From Acetobacteraceae bacterium (GTDB lineage Bacteria > Pseudomonadota > Alphaproteobacteria > Acetobacterales > Acetobacteraceae), in assembly GCA_027306955.1 (NCBI GenBank), contig DAHUXX010000059.1:1-16086 (forward strand): 16,086 nt of DNA. The letters are read 5' to 3'. Below, one piece after another: positions 1-5,524 of this stretch (positions within the stretch are counted from its first letter, which is position 1; every line of letters begins with the position of its first letter). A program made the position numbers and the translations under genes. The notes under the pieces were generated by a model that was not told where the DNA came from, ran no database searches, and was given only the letters and a program-made list of their open reading frames with translations.

Positions 1-51
1 TGCGCCATGGGCGGCGAGGGCATCGAGCAGCGCGCGTCCCAAGCTGGGCAT
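1..51 (-). CDS. Partial divergent gene, first 17 codons (possible ThDP-dependent decarboxylase)
   Basis: An ATG at 51-49 opens a minus-strand frame that stays open to the window edge and reads MPSLGRALLDALAAHGA. A GGAG Shine-Dalgarno sits 5 bases upstream of the ATG, which supports a real start. An N-terminus of the type 'xALLxALxxHGA' is typical of thiamine-diphosphate enzymes of the phenylpyruvate/indolepyruvate decarboxylase and acetolactate synthase superfamily. Next to homoprotocatechuate genes, an arylpyruvate decarboxylase would make sense, since it feeds arylacetaldehyde towards hydroxyphenylacetate. Seventeen residues are too few to prove the family. The existence of the gene is moderately supported and the function is a guess. 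Confidence 0.4.
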   Translation of the reverse strand, partial: MPSLGRALLDALAAHGA

Positions 52-75
52 CCGGGCTCCGAGGTTTTCTGGTGC

Positions 76-105
76 TTGGCGCCGCGCGCCTTACCAGGAT
101 ATAGT
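76..105 (+). promoter_or_regulatory. Candidate sigma-70 promoter for hpaF-hpaD
   Basis: The -35-like TTGGCG (76-81) and -10-like TATAGT (100-105, five of six to consensus) are separated by 18 bases. They lie in the only AT-richer patch of the 85-base divergent gap. Transcription would start near 112, about 25 bases before the hpaF ATG. This is a pattern match only. Confidence 0.4.
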
Positions 106-136
106 TCCATTTGAAACCATTTTCGGGGGAAACGCC

Positions 137-535
137 ATGCCGCACGCGATCGTCGAGTATTCGGCGAACCTGGACCCGCGCGTGGACATTCCCGGGCTGC
201 TGCGCACGGTCCACCAGGCGATGCTCGCGACCGGTGTCGCGGAGCTTGGCGCGCTGCGTACCCGTGCGGCGCGGCGCGAGCACGTCGTCATCGCCGACGG
301 TGATCCCGCCAACGCCTTCGTCGCGATCACGGTGCGCCTCGGCCACGGCCGCGACGAGACGACGCGCGGCCGCGTGGCGCAGAGCGTCTTCGACGCCGCC
401 TGCGCCTACCTCGAACCGGACTACGCGAAGTATCCGCTCGCGATCTCCCTGGAGCTGGAGGAGATCCCGCCGCCCGGCTCGCTCAAGCGCAACAACCTGC
501 ACGCGCGAATGCGCGCGAAGCAGGCCGCCGCATGA
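137..535 (+). CDS. hpaF: 5-carboxymethyl-2-hydroxymuconate delta-isomerase (HpaF-type)
   Basis: A 132-residue protein that fits the 5-carboxymethyl-2-hydroxymuconate isomerase family (about 115-130 residues). The family isomerises the unsaturated dicarboxylate made after ring cleavage and dehydrogenation of homoprotocatechuate, in the cytoplasm. The N-terminus MPHAIVEYSANL carries the Pro directly after Met that becomes the catalytic N-terminal proline of the tautomerase fold. The C-terminal 'LKRNNLHARMR' matches the family's conserved F/L-K-x-N-N-x-H-A end. The start at 137 follows a GGGGGA ribosome site with 6-base spacing. The stop overlaps the next gene's start as ATGA, so translation is coupled to the dioxygenase. 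Family assignment is strong. Whether the natural substrate is exactly the homoprotocatechuate product is inferred from the neighbour. Confidence 0.88.
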   Translation: MPHAIVEYSANLDPRVDIPGLLRTVHQAMLATGVAELGALRTRAARREHVVIADGDPANAFVAITVRLGHGRDETTRGRVAQSVFDAACAYLEPDYAKYPLAISLELEEIPPPGSLKRNNLHARMRAKQAAA

Positions 536-1512
536 CCATCCGCCGCGCCGCCAGCCCGCCGCCCTTCGCCATCGTCCGTGCCAGCCACATCGAATACGGC
601 GTGACGGACCTCGCCCGTGCCCGCGCCTATTGGGTAGACGCGCTGGGCTTCATCGTCACGGGGCAGGAATCCGGCGCGCTCTACCTGCGCGGTCTGGAGG
701 AGCGGAACCACCATTGCGTCGTGCTACGCGCGGCTCCGCACCCGACCGTCCATCGCCTCGGCTTCAAGCTTGCCGCCGAGGAGGACCTGGACCGCGCCGC
801 CACCTGGTTCGCCGGGCGGGGACTCGCGCATCGTTTCGTGAGCGTTCCGCACCAGGGCCGCACCCTGCACGCGACCGACGGGCTCGGCATGCCGCTCGAG
901 TTCCACGCCACGATGGACCAGGCGCCACGCCTCCTGCAGCGCTACGGCGAGTACCGTGGTGCCGCGCCCCAGCGCATCGACCACATCAATTGCTTCACCC
1001 CGGACGTGCAGGCGAGCCACGATTTCTACGCCTCGCTCGGCTTCCGCACCTCCGAATACACCGCGACCGAGGACACGGAGGCGCTCTGGGCGGTCTGGAT
1101 GCACCGCAAGGGCAACACCCACGACCTCGCCTTCACCAACGGACGCGGCCCGCGCCTGCACCATATCGGCGTCTGGGTCCCGGCGATCACCGACATCATC
1201 CATATCTGCGACGTGCTTGCGACCACCGGCTGGCTCGCCAGCATGGAGCGCGGCCCCGGCCGGCACGGCATCTCCAACGCGTTCTTCCTCTACCTGCGCG
1301 ATCCGGACGGCCACCGCATCGAGCTCTTCGCCTCGGACTACCTCACGGTCGATCCCGATTTCGAGCCGATCCGCTGGGACTTGCGCGACCCGCGCCGCCA
1401 GACCCTGTGGGGCGCGCCGGCACCGAAATCCTGGTTTGAGGAGGGCAGCGTGTTCGACACGCTCGTCATCCGCGAGCCGATGCTCGCCGCGCAGCCGATC
1501 GTCGCACCCTGA
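532..1512 (+). CDS. hpaD: Extradiol ring-cleavage dioxygenase, 3,4-dihydroxyphenylacetate 2,3-dioxygenase type
   Basis: A 326-residue type I (vicinal-oxygen-chelate) extradiol dioxygenase with two glyoxalase-fold halves: residues about 16-128 (non-catalytic) and about 147-268 (catalytic). The metal triad is visible as H151 (DHINCF), H211 (RLHHIGVW) and E264 (HRIELF). The second-sphere H197 (THDLAF) and Y254 (FFLYLRDPDG) also match the Fe/Mn homoprotocatechuate 2,3-dioxygenases described from Brevibacterium and Arthrobacter. The reaction opens the ring of 3,4-dihydroxyphenylacetate with O2 to give 5-carboxymethyl-2-hydroxymuconate semialdehyde. The C-terminal extension (270-326, with RWDLRDPRRQTLWG and a PKSWFEEGS segment) is also like that subgroup. 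It starts at the ATGA overlap with hpaF. Other catechol-type substrates are possible, but the hpaF partner favours homoprotocatechuate. Confidence 0.87.
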   Translation: MTIRRAASPPPFAIVRASHIEYGVTDLARARAYWVDALGFIVTGQESGALYLRGLEERNHHCVVLRAAPHPTVHRLGFKLAAEEDLDRAATWFAGRGLAHRFVSVPHQGRTLHATDGLGMPLEFHATMDQAPRLLQRYGEYRGAAPQRIDHINCFTPDVQASHDFYASLGFRTSEYTATEDTEALWAVWMHRKGNTHDLAFTNGRGPRLHHIGVWVPAITDIIHICDVLATTGWLASMERGPGRHGISNAFFLYLRDPDGHRIELFASDYLTVDPDFEPIRWDLRDPRRQTLWGAPAPKSWFEEGSVFDTLVIREPMLAAQPIVAP

Positions 1513-1547
1513 GGAACAGGCCCGCGTTACCCGCGCCGGCCGTCGCC

Positions 1548-1576
1548 GCCCCCGGCCGCTTGCGCGGCACGGGGGC
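1548..1576. terminator. GC-rich hairpin between convergent genes, likely bidirectional terminator
   Basis: The arms GCCCCCG-GCCGC (1548-1559) and GCGGC-A-CGGGGGC (1564-1576) pair over 12 base pairs with a single bulged A at 1569 and a TTGC loop. It lies in the 74-base gap between two convergent stop codons. There is no T-tract on either side, so intrinsic termination is not certain, and Rho or simple mRNA 3'-end protection are alternatives. Confidence 0.45.
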
Positions 1577-1586
1577 AGTTCGCACG

Positions 1587-2477
1587 TCAGCCGTGCCCGG
1601 TCGCGATCGCAACGCGGACCTCTTCCGCCGCTACGGCCACGCTGGCGATCTCGACCGGCGTCAGGTTCAGCCCCAGGATGGTGTTCATCGCGATCACCGT
1701 ATCCGTGGAGATCGGGATGGTCTTATCGGAGGCGGAACCCAGGAAGATTCCCATGAGGTCGACCTTGGTCGCCGGCGAGACGCTGCTCAGGGGCACCACG
1801 CCGGTGGTCGCGTAGTTCTGCATCAACGCGAGATTTTCGAGCGGCGAGTCGATCCGCACGATCAAGGCATAGTTGGTGGCCACGATCTCAGCGAACTTGC
1901 TCGCCGGGTAGGAATAGAGCTGGGCCACGGTGATGGTCTTGGTGACGCCGTCGATCACCAGCGTCATCGTCGTCGTGCTCGTCGTCGTCCAGTTGGAGAG
2001 CGTCTCGGTGAGCGCGTGGCCGAGAACCGAGGCCGGCGCGCGCGCGACGCTCAGTCGGCCGAGTTCGACCGCCGGAATGCCTTCCTTCGCCCAGACCGGA
2101 CGGCCGCCGGTGGTCCCACCCTCCGGCTTACGCGTATTGCTTCCGCCACCGAAACGCGGCCCCTGCTTGTCGGAACTGGTTCCTTCGTCGCCCGTTTCGC
2201 TGCCGGTCGAGCCGCCCTGTCCGTGATGGCCGCGCAGGATGGTCGAGCCGCCCTGGCCCATGCCCTGTCCCGAGGTGCCTGGCGCGTGCTGCGTTCCGCT
2301 GCCGTACTTGCCGCTGCCTCCCTGGCCGCTGCTGCCCTGGCTCTGTGCCCAGGCGGAGGAGACGAACCCGACCGTGCTGTGGGGCGCGAGTGGCATCCCC
2401 AGCACGAGACCGAGGGCCGCGGAGCCGAGCAGGATGCGCCGCAGCGAGCGCGGAAGCTTGTTGCGAGTCATCATCAT
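1587..2477 (-). CDS. Secreted Gly-rich protein with conserved-looking C-terminal domain, function unknown
   Basis: Not a named family that I recognise. From the chosen start (first of three tandem ATGs, 2477) it has 296 residues. An AAGGA site 6 bases upstream supports this start over the longer open frame reaching 2561. Residues 1-44 form a signal peptide (basic SLRR, hydrophobic stretch, SAWA before QSQ). Residues 45-125 are Gly/Ser/Gln low complexity with GQGGS occurring three times. Residues 125-296 look folded: 'WAKEGIPAVELGRLSVARAP', a Thr-rich patch (164-171, seven Thr of eight), an acidic/aliphatic 'IDSPLENLALMQ' and 'GSASDKTIPIS'. There are no cysteines or obvious catalytic motif. 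It is third in a minus-strand group of secreted proteins, 47 bases after the previous gene. A surface or periplasmic structural role is a guess. Confidence 0.75.
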   Translation of the reverse strand: MMMTRNKLPRSLRRILLGSAALGLVLGMPLAPHSTVGFVSSAWAQSQGSSGQGGSGKYGSGTQHAPGTSGQGMGQGGSTILRGHHGQGGSTGSETGDEGTSSDKQGPRFGGGSNTRKPEGGTTGGRPVWAKEGIPAVELGRLSVARAPASVLGHALTETLSNWTTTSTTTMTLVIDGVTKTITVAQLYSYPASKFAEIVATNYALIVRIDSPLENLALMQNYATTGVVPLSSVSPATKVDLMGIFLGSASDKTIPISTDTVIAMNTILGLNLTPVEIASVAVAAEEVRVAIATGHG

Positions 2478-2524
2478 CGTTGATCCTTGCGAGTTGAAGT
2501 TGATCGTCACGGCACGCCTTACGC

Positions 2525-3049
2525 TCATGGTTGGCGCAACACCTTGGTGTCCGCGCCCCATCCGCCCGTTCCCGGATGCACGAAATGCTCTCCTCCCGCG
2601 GATCCGCCGATCGGTCCGGTGATCGAACCATCCGACGGAACCTCCGGCCCCGTGGTGGTGCCGGCACTCGGCTCGGTGCCGCTATGGCTGCCGCCGCCGG
2701 TATGGCCACCACCGCCGGTCTGTCCGCCCGTGTCTTCGCCCCCACCCAGGGTGCGGCCCGTGCGCTGGCGGTGGCGTATCGCGCGTTGCGCGGGCGTCCG
2801 GCCCTGCGCGTTCTCGCCGCCCGTGCCACTATCACCACTTTCGCCGCCGCCGTGACCGCCGCCGCCTTCGCCGCCGCCACTGTGGCCACCGCCGCTTTCG
2901 CCGCCGCCTTTGCCGCCGCCGCTTTCGCCAGTGCCCTTAAGGACGGTACCGGTTCCCTGCGCGAAAGCGGCTGCGAGCGGCAGCATCAACATCGCCGCCA
3001 CGCCAAGCGAGCCGCGGAGCCACAACCGCCGCCCTAGCACGGGAGGCAT
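2525..3049 (-). CDS. Small exported protein, extremely glycine-rich, function unknown
   Basis: About 174 residues. Residues 1-30 are a signal peptide (RRLWLRG, then a hydrophobic core ending AAAFA before QG). Residues 41-73 are a GGG-plus-one tract where the fourth residue alternates among E, H, K and S. A basic patch (89-99, IRHRQRTGR) follows, then a second Gly tract (102-124) and a tail with several His and Trp. No family is recognisable. The start is uncertain: GAAGAAGG lies almost against the ATG at 3049, whereas a GTG three codons in (3040) has a normal 10-base spacing. It is second of three co-directional secreted genes, with 48 and 47 bases on either side. The signal peptide and conserved spacing argue for a true gene despite low complexity. 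Gly-rich exported proteins can be matrix or metal-associated, but nothing here proves that. Confidence 0.65.
   Translation of the reverse strand: MPPVLGRRLWLRGSLGVAAMLMLPLAAAFAQGTGTVLKGTGESGGGKGGGESGGGHSGGGEGGGGHGGGESGDSGTGGENAQGRTPAQRAIRHRQRTGRTLGGGEDTGGQTGGGGHTGGGSHSGTEPSAGTTTGPEVPSDGSITGPIGGSAGGEHFVHPGTGGWGADTKVLRQP
2678..2929 (-). repeat. Two GGC-type low-complexity tracts coding poly-Gly repeats
   Basis: Coding triplet-like repeats at 2831-2929 (residues 41-73) and 2678-2746 (residues 102-124) of the Gly-rich protein, built from repeated gcc-gcc units on the plus strand. The units are imperfect, with E, H, K and S codons interspersed. Such tracts can change length by slippage in steps of three without breaking the frame. 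They are not separated by unique spacers, so this is not a CRISPR-like array. Confidence 0.6.
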
Positions 3050-3097
3050 CCCTTCTTCGAAACGATGATCATGTTCTTCCCCTTGGGTGTCCCACCG

Positions 3098-3601
3098 TCA
3101 GTGAGACATCTGCTCTCGTTGCGTCTCGGCATCGGCAGCGATCTTCTGGGCCAACGCGCGCGTCGTGCTCACGCAGAGCAGCGCGTTCACGCGCAGGTAG
3201 CGCGCGGCTGTGATCGGCACCGCGCTCACCTGCGCGAGGTAGCTGGCCGCCAGCGTCGCATTCGGCCGCATCTTGCTAAGTTCCTCCTGATAGTCTGCCA
3301 GCAGGCGCAGCCCTGTCGTGGCAGAACCCGGCGCGAAACCGGGCGCCAATTCGTTCGCCGCCGCGCGCAGCCGCATCAGGTTGCTCCCATGCAACCGCTC
3401 CTGCTGCGACAGCGCACCGGGTCTCAAGTTCGCGCACCACGCGACGCCCGGCGGGTTGGGCGTGCCGGGCCCGCTCGTCCCGGACCGTTGCGCCGGGGTC
3501 GCGGTGCCGGCCGCCATCGCCTGCGCGAGAGACAGCACCAGCAGAACACCCGCCGAGGCGATGCCCACTGTGATACGATGCCGGCCTGTTATGCTCACCA
3601 T
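3098..3601 (-). CDS. Small secreted/periplasmic helical protein with two cysteines, function unknown
   Basis: 167 residues from the ATG at 3601, chosen because GAGAGGA lies 5 bases upstream; the open frame itself extends to 3649. Residues 1-30 are a signal peptide (AQAMA before AGTATP). A Ser/Gly/Pro/Thr linker covers about 31-54. The rest (55-167) is Ala/Leu-rich and predicted helical by inspection. It has exactly two cysteines, C56 (VAWCANL) and C143 (LLCVST), which could form a disulfide in the periplasm. I do not recognise the family. It is the first gene of the three-gene minus-strand group and lies head to head with the barrel gene, across a region with two FNR-type boxes. The context suggests a partner in an envelope or secretion function; that is inference only. 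Confidence 0.75.
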   Translation of the reverse strand: MVSITGRHRITVGIASAGVLLVLSLAQAMAAGTATPAQRSGTSGPGTPNPPGVAWCANLRPGALSQQERLHGSNLMRLRAAANELAPGFAPGSATTGLRLLADYQEELSKMRPNATLAASYLAQVSAVPITAARYLRVNALLCVSTTRALAQKIAADAETQREQMSH

Positions 3602-3666
3602 AACTATCCTCTCGTATGTACCCTCGCTTGCGCCGCCGCAGTCCAACACGTTCTTCGATTGGTATT

Positions 3667-3708
3667 CTTATCGCACGGATCGGTGAGAATTTGTTTGATT
3701 TACATCAA
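3667..3708 (-). promoter_or_regulatory. Candidate FNR-activated promoter for the three secreted-protein genes
   Basis: The FNR-type palindrome TTGAT-TTAC-ATCAA (3695-3708) is centred at 3701.5. On the minus strand a -10-like GATAAG lies at 3672-3667. If transcription starts near 3660, the palindrome centre falls at -41.5, the classic class II activator position for FNR/CRP proteins. The leader to the ATG at 3601 would then be about 59 bases. The palindrome matches the consensus at all ten defined positions. The start site is calculated, not observed. Confidence 0.55.
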
Positions 3709-3789
3709 CACGCGCAGCTAGCAATTCAAGACAGCGCAAAGTTGGCATCTCGATTCTCCAGGATTGAGAAAGGCTTGCGGTTTTGCGGA

Positions 3790-3803
3790 TTGATTTGGAT
3801 CAA
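3790..3803. promoter_or_regulatory. Second perfect FNR/FixK-type box upstream of the barrel gene
   Basis: TTGAT-TTGG-ATCAA is a perfect match to TTGAT-N4-ATCAA, centred 80 bases before the ATG at 3877 and 95 bases (about nine helical turns) from the first box. A class II arrangement would place the start site near 3838. The -10 there (GATTCG, 3826-3831) is poor, so the exact promoter is unclear. The box could also act from a distance on the minus-strand promoter. Confidence 0.55.
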
Positions 3804-3876
3804 TGCCGGCTACGTGCTATGCGTCGATTCGTTGATCGGCCAAGACTGCGCTCGAACCTGAGAAGGGTTGGCTCCC

Positions 3877-5439
3877 ATGCGGCATGCATCCCGATGGCTT
3901 GGATCACTGGTCGTGGCGGGATGGATGGCGGTCCTGCCTGGGGGAGCCCACGCCGCCTCGATCCCCGATGCCGTCTCCCGCCAGATCAGCGTCGCGGCGG
4001 AGAGCGGCCCCATTTCGCTGCTGGACGGCCTGGCCCGGGTGCTGGCTGCCCATCCCGAGCTCGCCGCCACGCCGGAGAGCGCCGCGGCGCTGGCCCGCGT
4101 CGCGTCGGCACCCGTGCCGGACTTCATTGGCGCCAACCTGCCCGTCTACCGGGAGATCGCCGCCCGCATCGCTGCCGCGGCCCCGCCCGCGCAGCGCGGG
4201 GCGGTGCGCGCGGCCGTGGGGCGTGAGCTGGCGAGCTACGTCGCCAATGACATCCGCATCATGCCCGCGCTGCCGCCGGCACCGGCGGCCCCGCCCCCGT
4301 CCCAGCCGCCGGAGGTGGGCGGCCGCGGCTTCAACGTCGGCTCCTTCACCATCTATCCCGAAATCCACGCCGGCGGCTTCTACGACAGCAACATCTACGC
4401 AACGAACGCCGGCACCAAGTCCGACTGGGTCGGGACCCTGTCGCCAAGCGTTGCCCTGCAGTCGAACTGGGACCGCAACTCGCTCTATGCCGAGGCCGGT
4501 ACCGACCTCACCGGATACCTCCACCACGGCAGCGAGAACACGGTCGACTGGCACACCCAGGCCGAGGGCCAGATCGACGTCAGCAAGAACACGCACCTCC
4601 TCCTCGGTACCATCCTCCTGCAGGAGCACGAGGACCGCGCCTCGCCGGATGCCGCCGAAGGCACGACACCGACTCTCTACCATGAGTTCAACACCTATGC
4701 CGGGGTGGTGCATCGCATCGGCAACTTCGATGTGCGCCTGGCCGGCGCCGTGGAGCGGCTGACCTTCGGCAACGTGATGGGCACGAACGGCCTGATCCTC
4801 AACAACGATCGCAACCGCAACCGTTACACGTTCGGCATCACCGTCCGCGACGTCGCCAACAGCGCGTTCCGCCCCTTCGTCCAGGGCCTCGGCGATATCC
4901 GCGTCTATGACCAGACCACGGACGATTTCGGCTACCAGCGCAACTCCAACGGCTATCGCGCGGGCGTCGGCGCACAGTTCCGGCTCGCTCCCTCGCTCAC
5001 CGGCGAGGCCTTCATCGGCGCCATGGGTCGCGACTACAAGGACCCGACCTTCAAGCCGGTCACCGCCGTGGCGGCAGACGGCTATCTGCGCTGGCAGGCC
5101 GGCCAGAGCACCGCATTCGTTCTGTTCACGGATCGGTCGATCGAGGAGACGACGCTCGCCGGCAGTCCCGCTTACATTTACACCCTCGTCGGTGGCCGGA
5201 TCGAGCACGCCTTCCGCCCGGACCTGACCGGCTTCGTTCGCCTCGCCTATGCCAATGCCGATTTCGCGCAGAGCCCGCGCCGGGACAACGAGCTCGATAC
5301 CTCCGTTGGCGTGCGCTATTACGTGACCAGACAGGTCTATCTCGGCGCGGATTACCGGTTCACCGCTCGCCGCTCGACTGACGCGACGCAGAATTTTGGA
5401 CGCAACCAGGTGTTCTTCACGGTCGGCAGCACGTTTTAG
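3877..5439 (+). CDS. Outer-membrane beta-barrel protein (BBP2_2-like)
   Basis: 520 residues from the ATG at 3877, preferred over an upstream in-frame TTG (3868) because AGAAGG sits 10 bases before the ATG. Residues 1-26 are a signal peptide ending AHA. Residues 27-130 form an Ala-rich, predicted helical periplasmic segment (DAVSRQIS... LARVLAAHPELA... VGRELASYVAND). A Pro-rich linker (134-146) follows, and a barrel runs from about 149 to the end with alternating strand patterns such as 'GSFTIYPEIHAGGFYDSNIYAT' type segments. The final residue is Phe in a GSTF ending, the usual recognition end for the BAM machinery. The start of the barrel resembles the uncharacterised 'outer membrane beta-barrel' BBP2_2 group. 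Partner or cargo is unknown; the divergent secreted proteins are the obvious candidates. A porin-like or polysaccharide-export role is also possible. Confidence 0.82.
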   Translation: MRHASRWLGSLVVAGWMAVLPGGAHAASIPDAVSRQISVAAESGPISLLDGLARVLAAHPELAATPESAAALARVASAPVPDFIGANLPVYREIAARIAAAAPPAQRGAVRAAVGRELASYVANDIRIMPALPPAPAAPPPSQPPEVGGRGFNVGSFTIYPEIHAGGFYDSNIYATNAGTKSDWVGTLSPSVALQSNWDRNSLYAEAGTDLTGYLHHGSENTVDWHTQAEGQIDVSKNTHLLLGTILLQEHEDRASPDAAEGTTPTLYHEFNTYAGVVHRIGNFDVRLAGAVERLTFGNVMGTNGLILNNDRNRNRYTFGITVRDVANSAFRPFVQGLGDIRVYDQTTDDFGYQRNSNGYRAGVGAQFRLAPSLTGEAFIGAMGRDYKDPTFKPVTAVAADGYLRWQAGQSTAFVLFTDRSIEETTLAGSPAYIYTLVGGRIEHAFRPDLTGFVRLAYANADFAQSPRRDNELDTSVGVRYYVTRQVYLGADYRFTARRSTDATQNFGRNQVFFTVGSTF

Positions 5440-5499
5440 CCGCCATGCGCCAGCCGCGGCGCGGGATACGCTTGCCCTCCTTGCCCCGCCGTGGAACCT

Positions 5500-5517
5500 T
5501 CCCGTTGACTCGCGGGA
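5500..5517 (+). promoter_or_regulatory. Small hairpin masking the hyuAB ribosome binding site (weak)
   Basis: TCCCG (5500-5504) can pair with CGGGA (5513-5517) around an 8-base loop. The right arm includes most of the GGGAG ribosome site used by the start at 5525. The five-base-pair stem is short, so the effect on translation is speculative. Confidence 0.2.
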
Positions 5518-5524
5518 GAATCTC

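Noticed and set aside
2125..2930. Repeats as a CRISPR-like or tandem satellite array
   Set aside because: Units are imperfect, in frame and code for Gly-rich segments; there are no equal-length unique spacers.
2531..3037. Plus-strand Ala/Thr-rich frame opposite the Gly-rich gene
   Set aside because: Ala-rich text is the expected complement of GGC/GCC repeats; the minus frame has a signal peptide and fits the operon.
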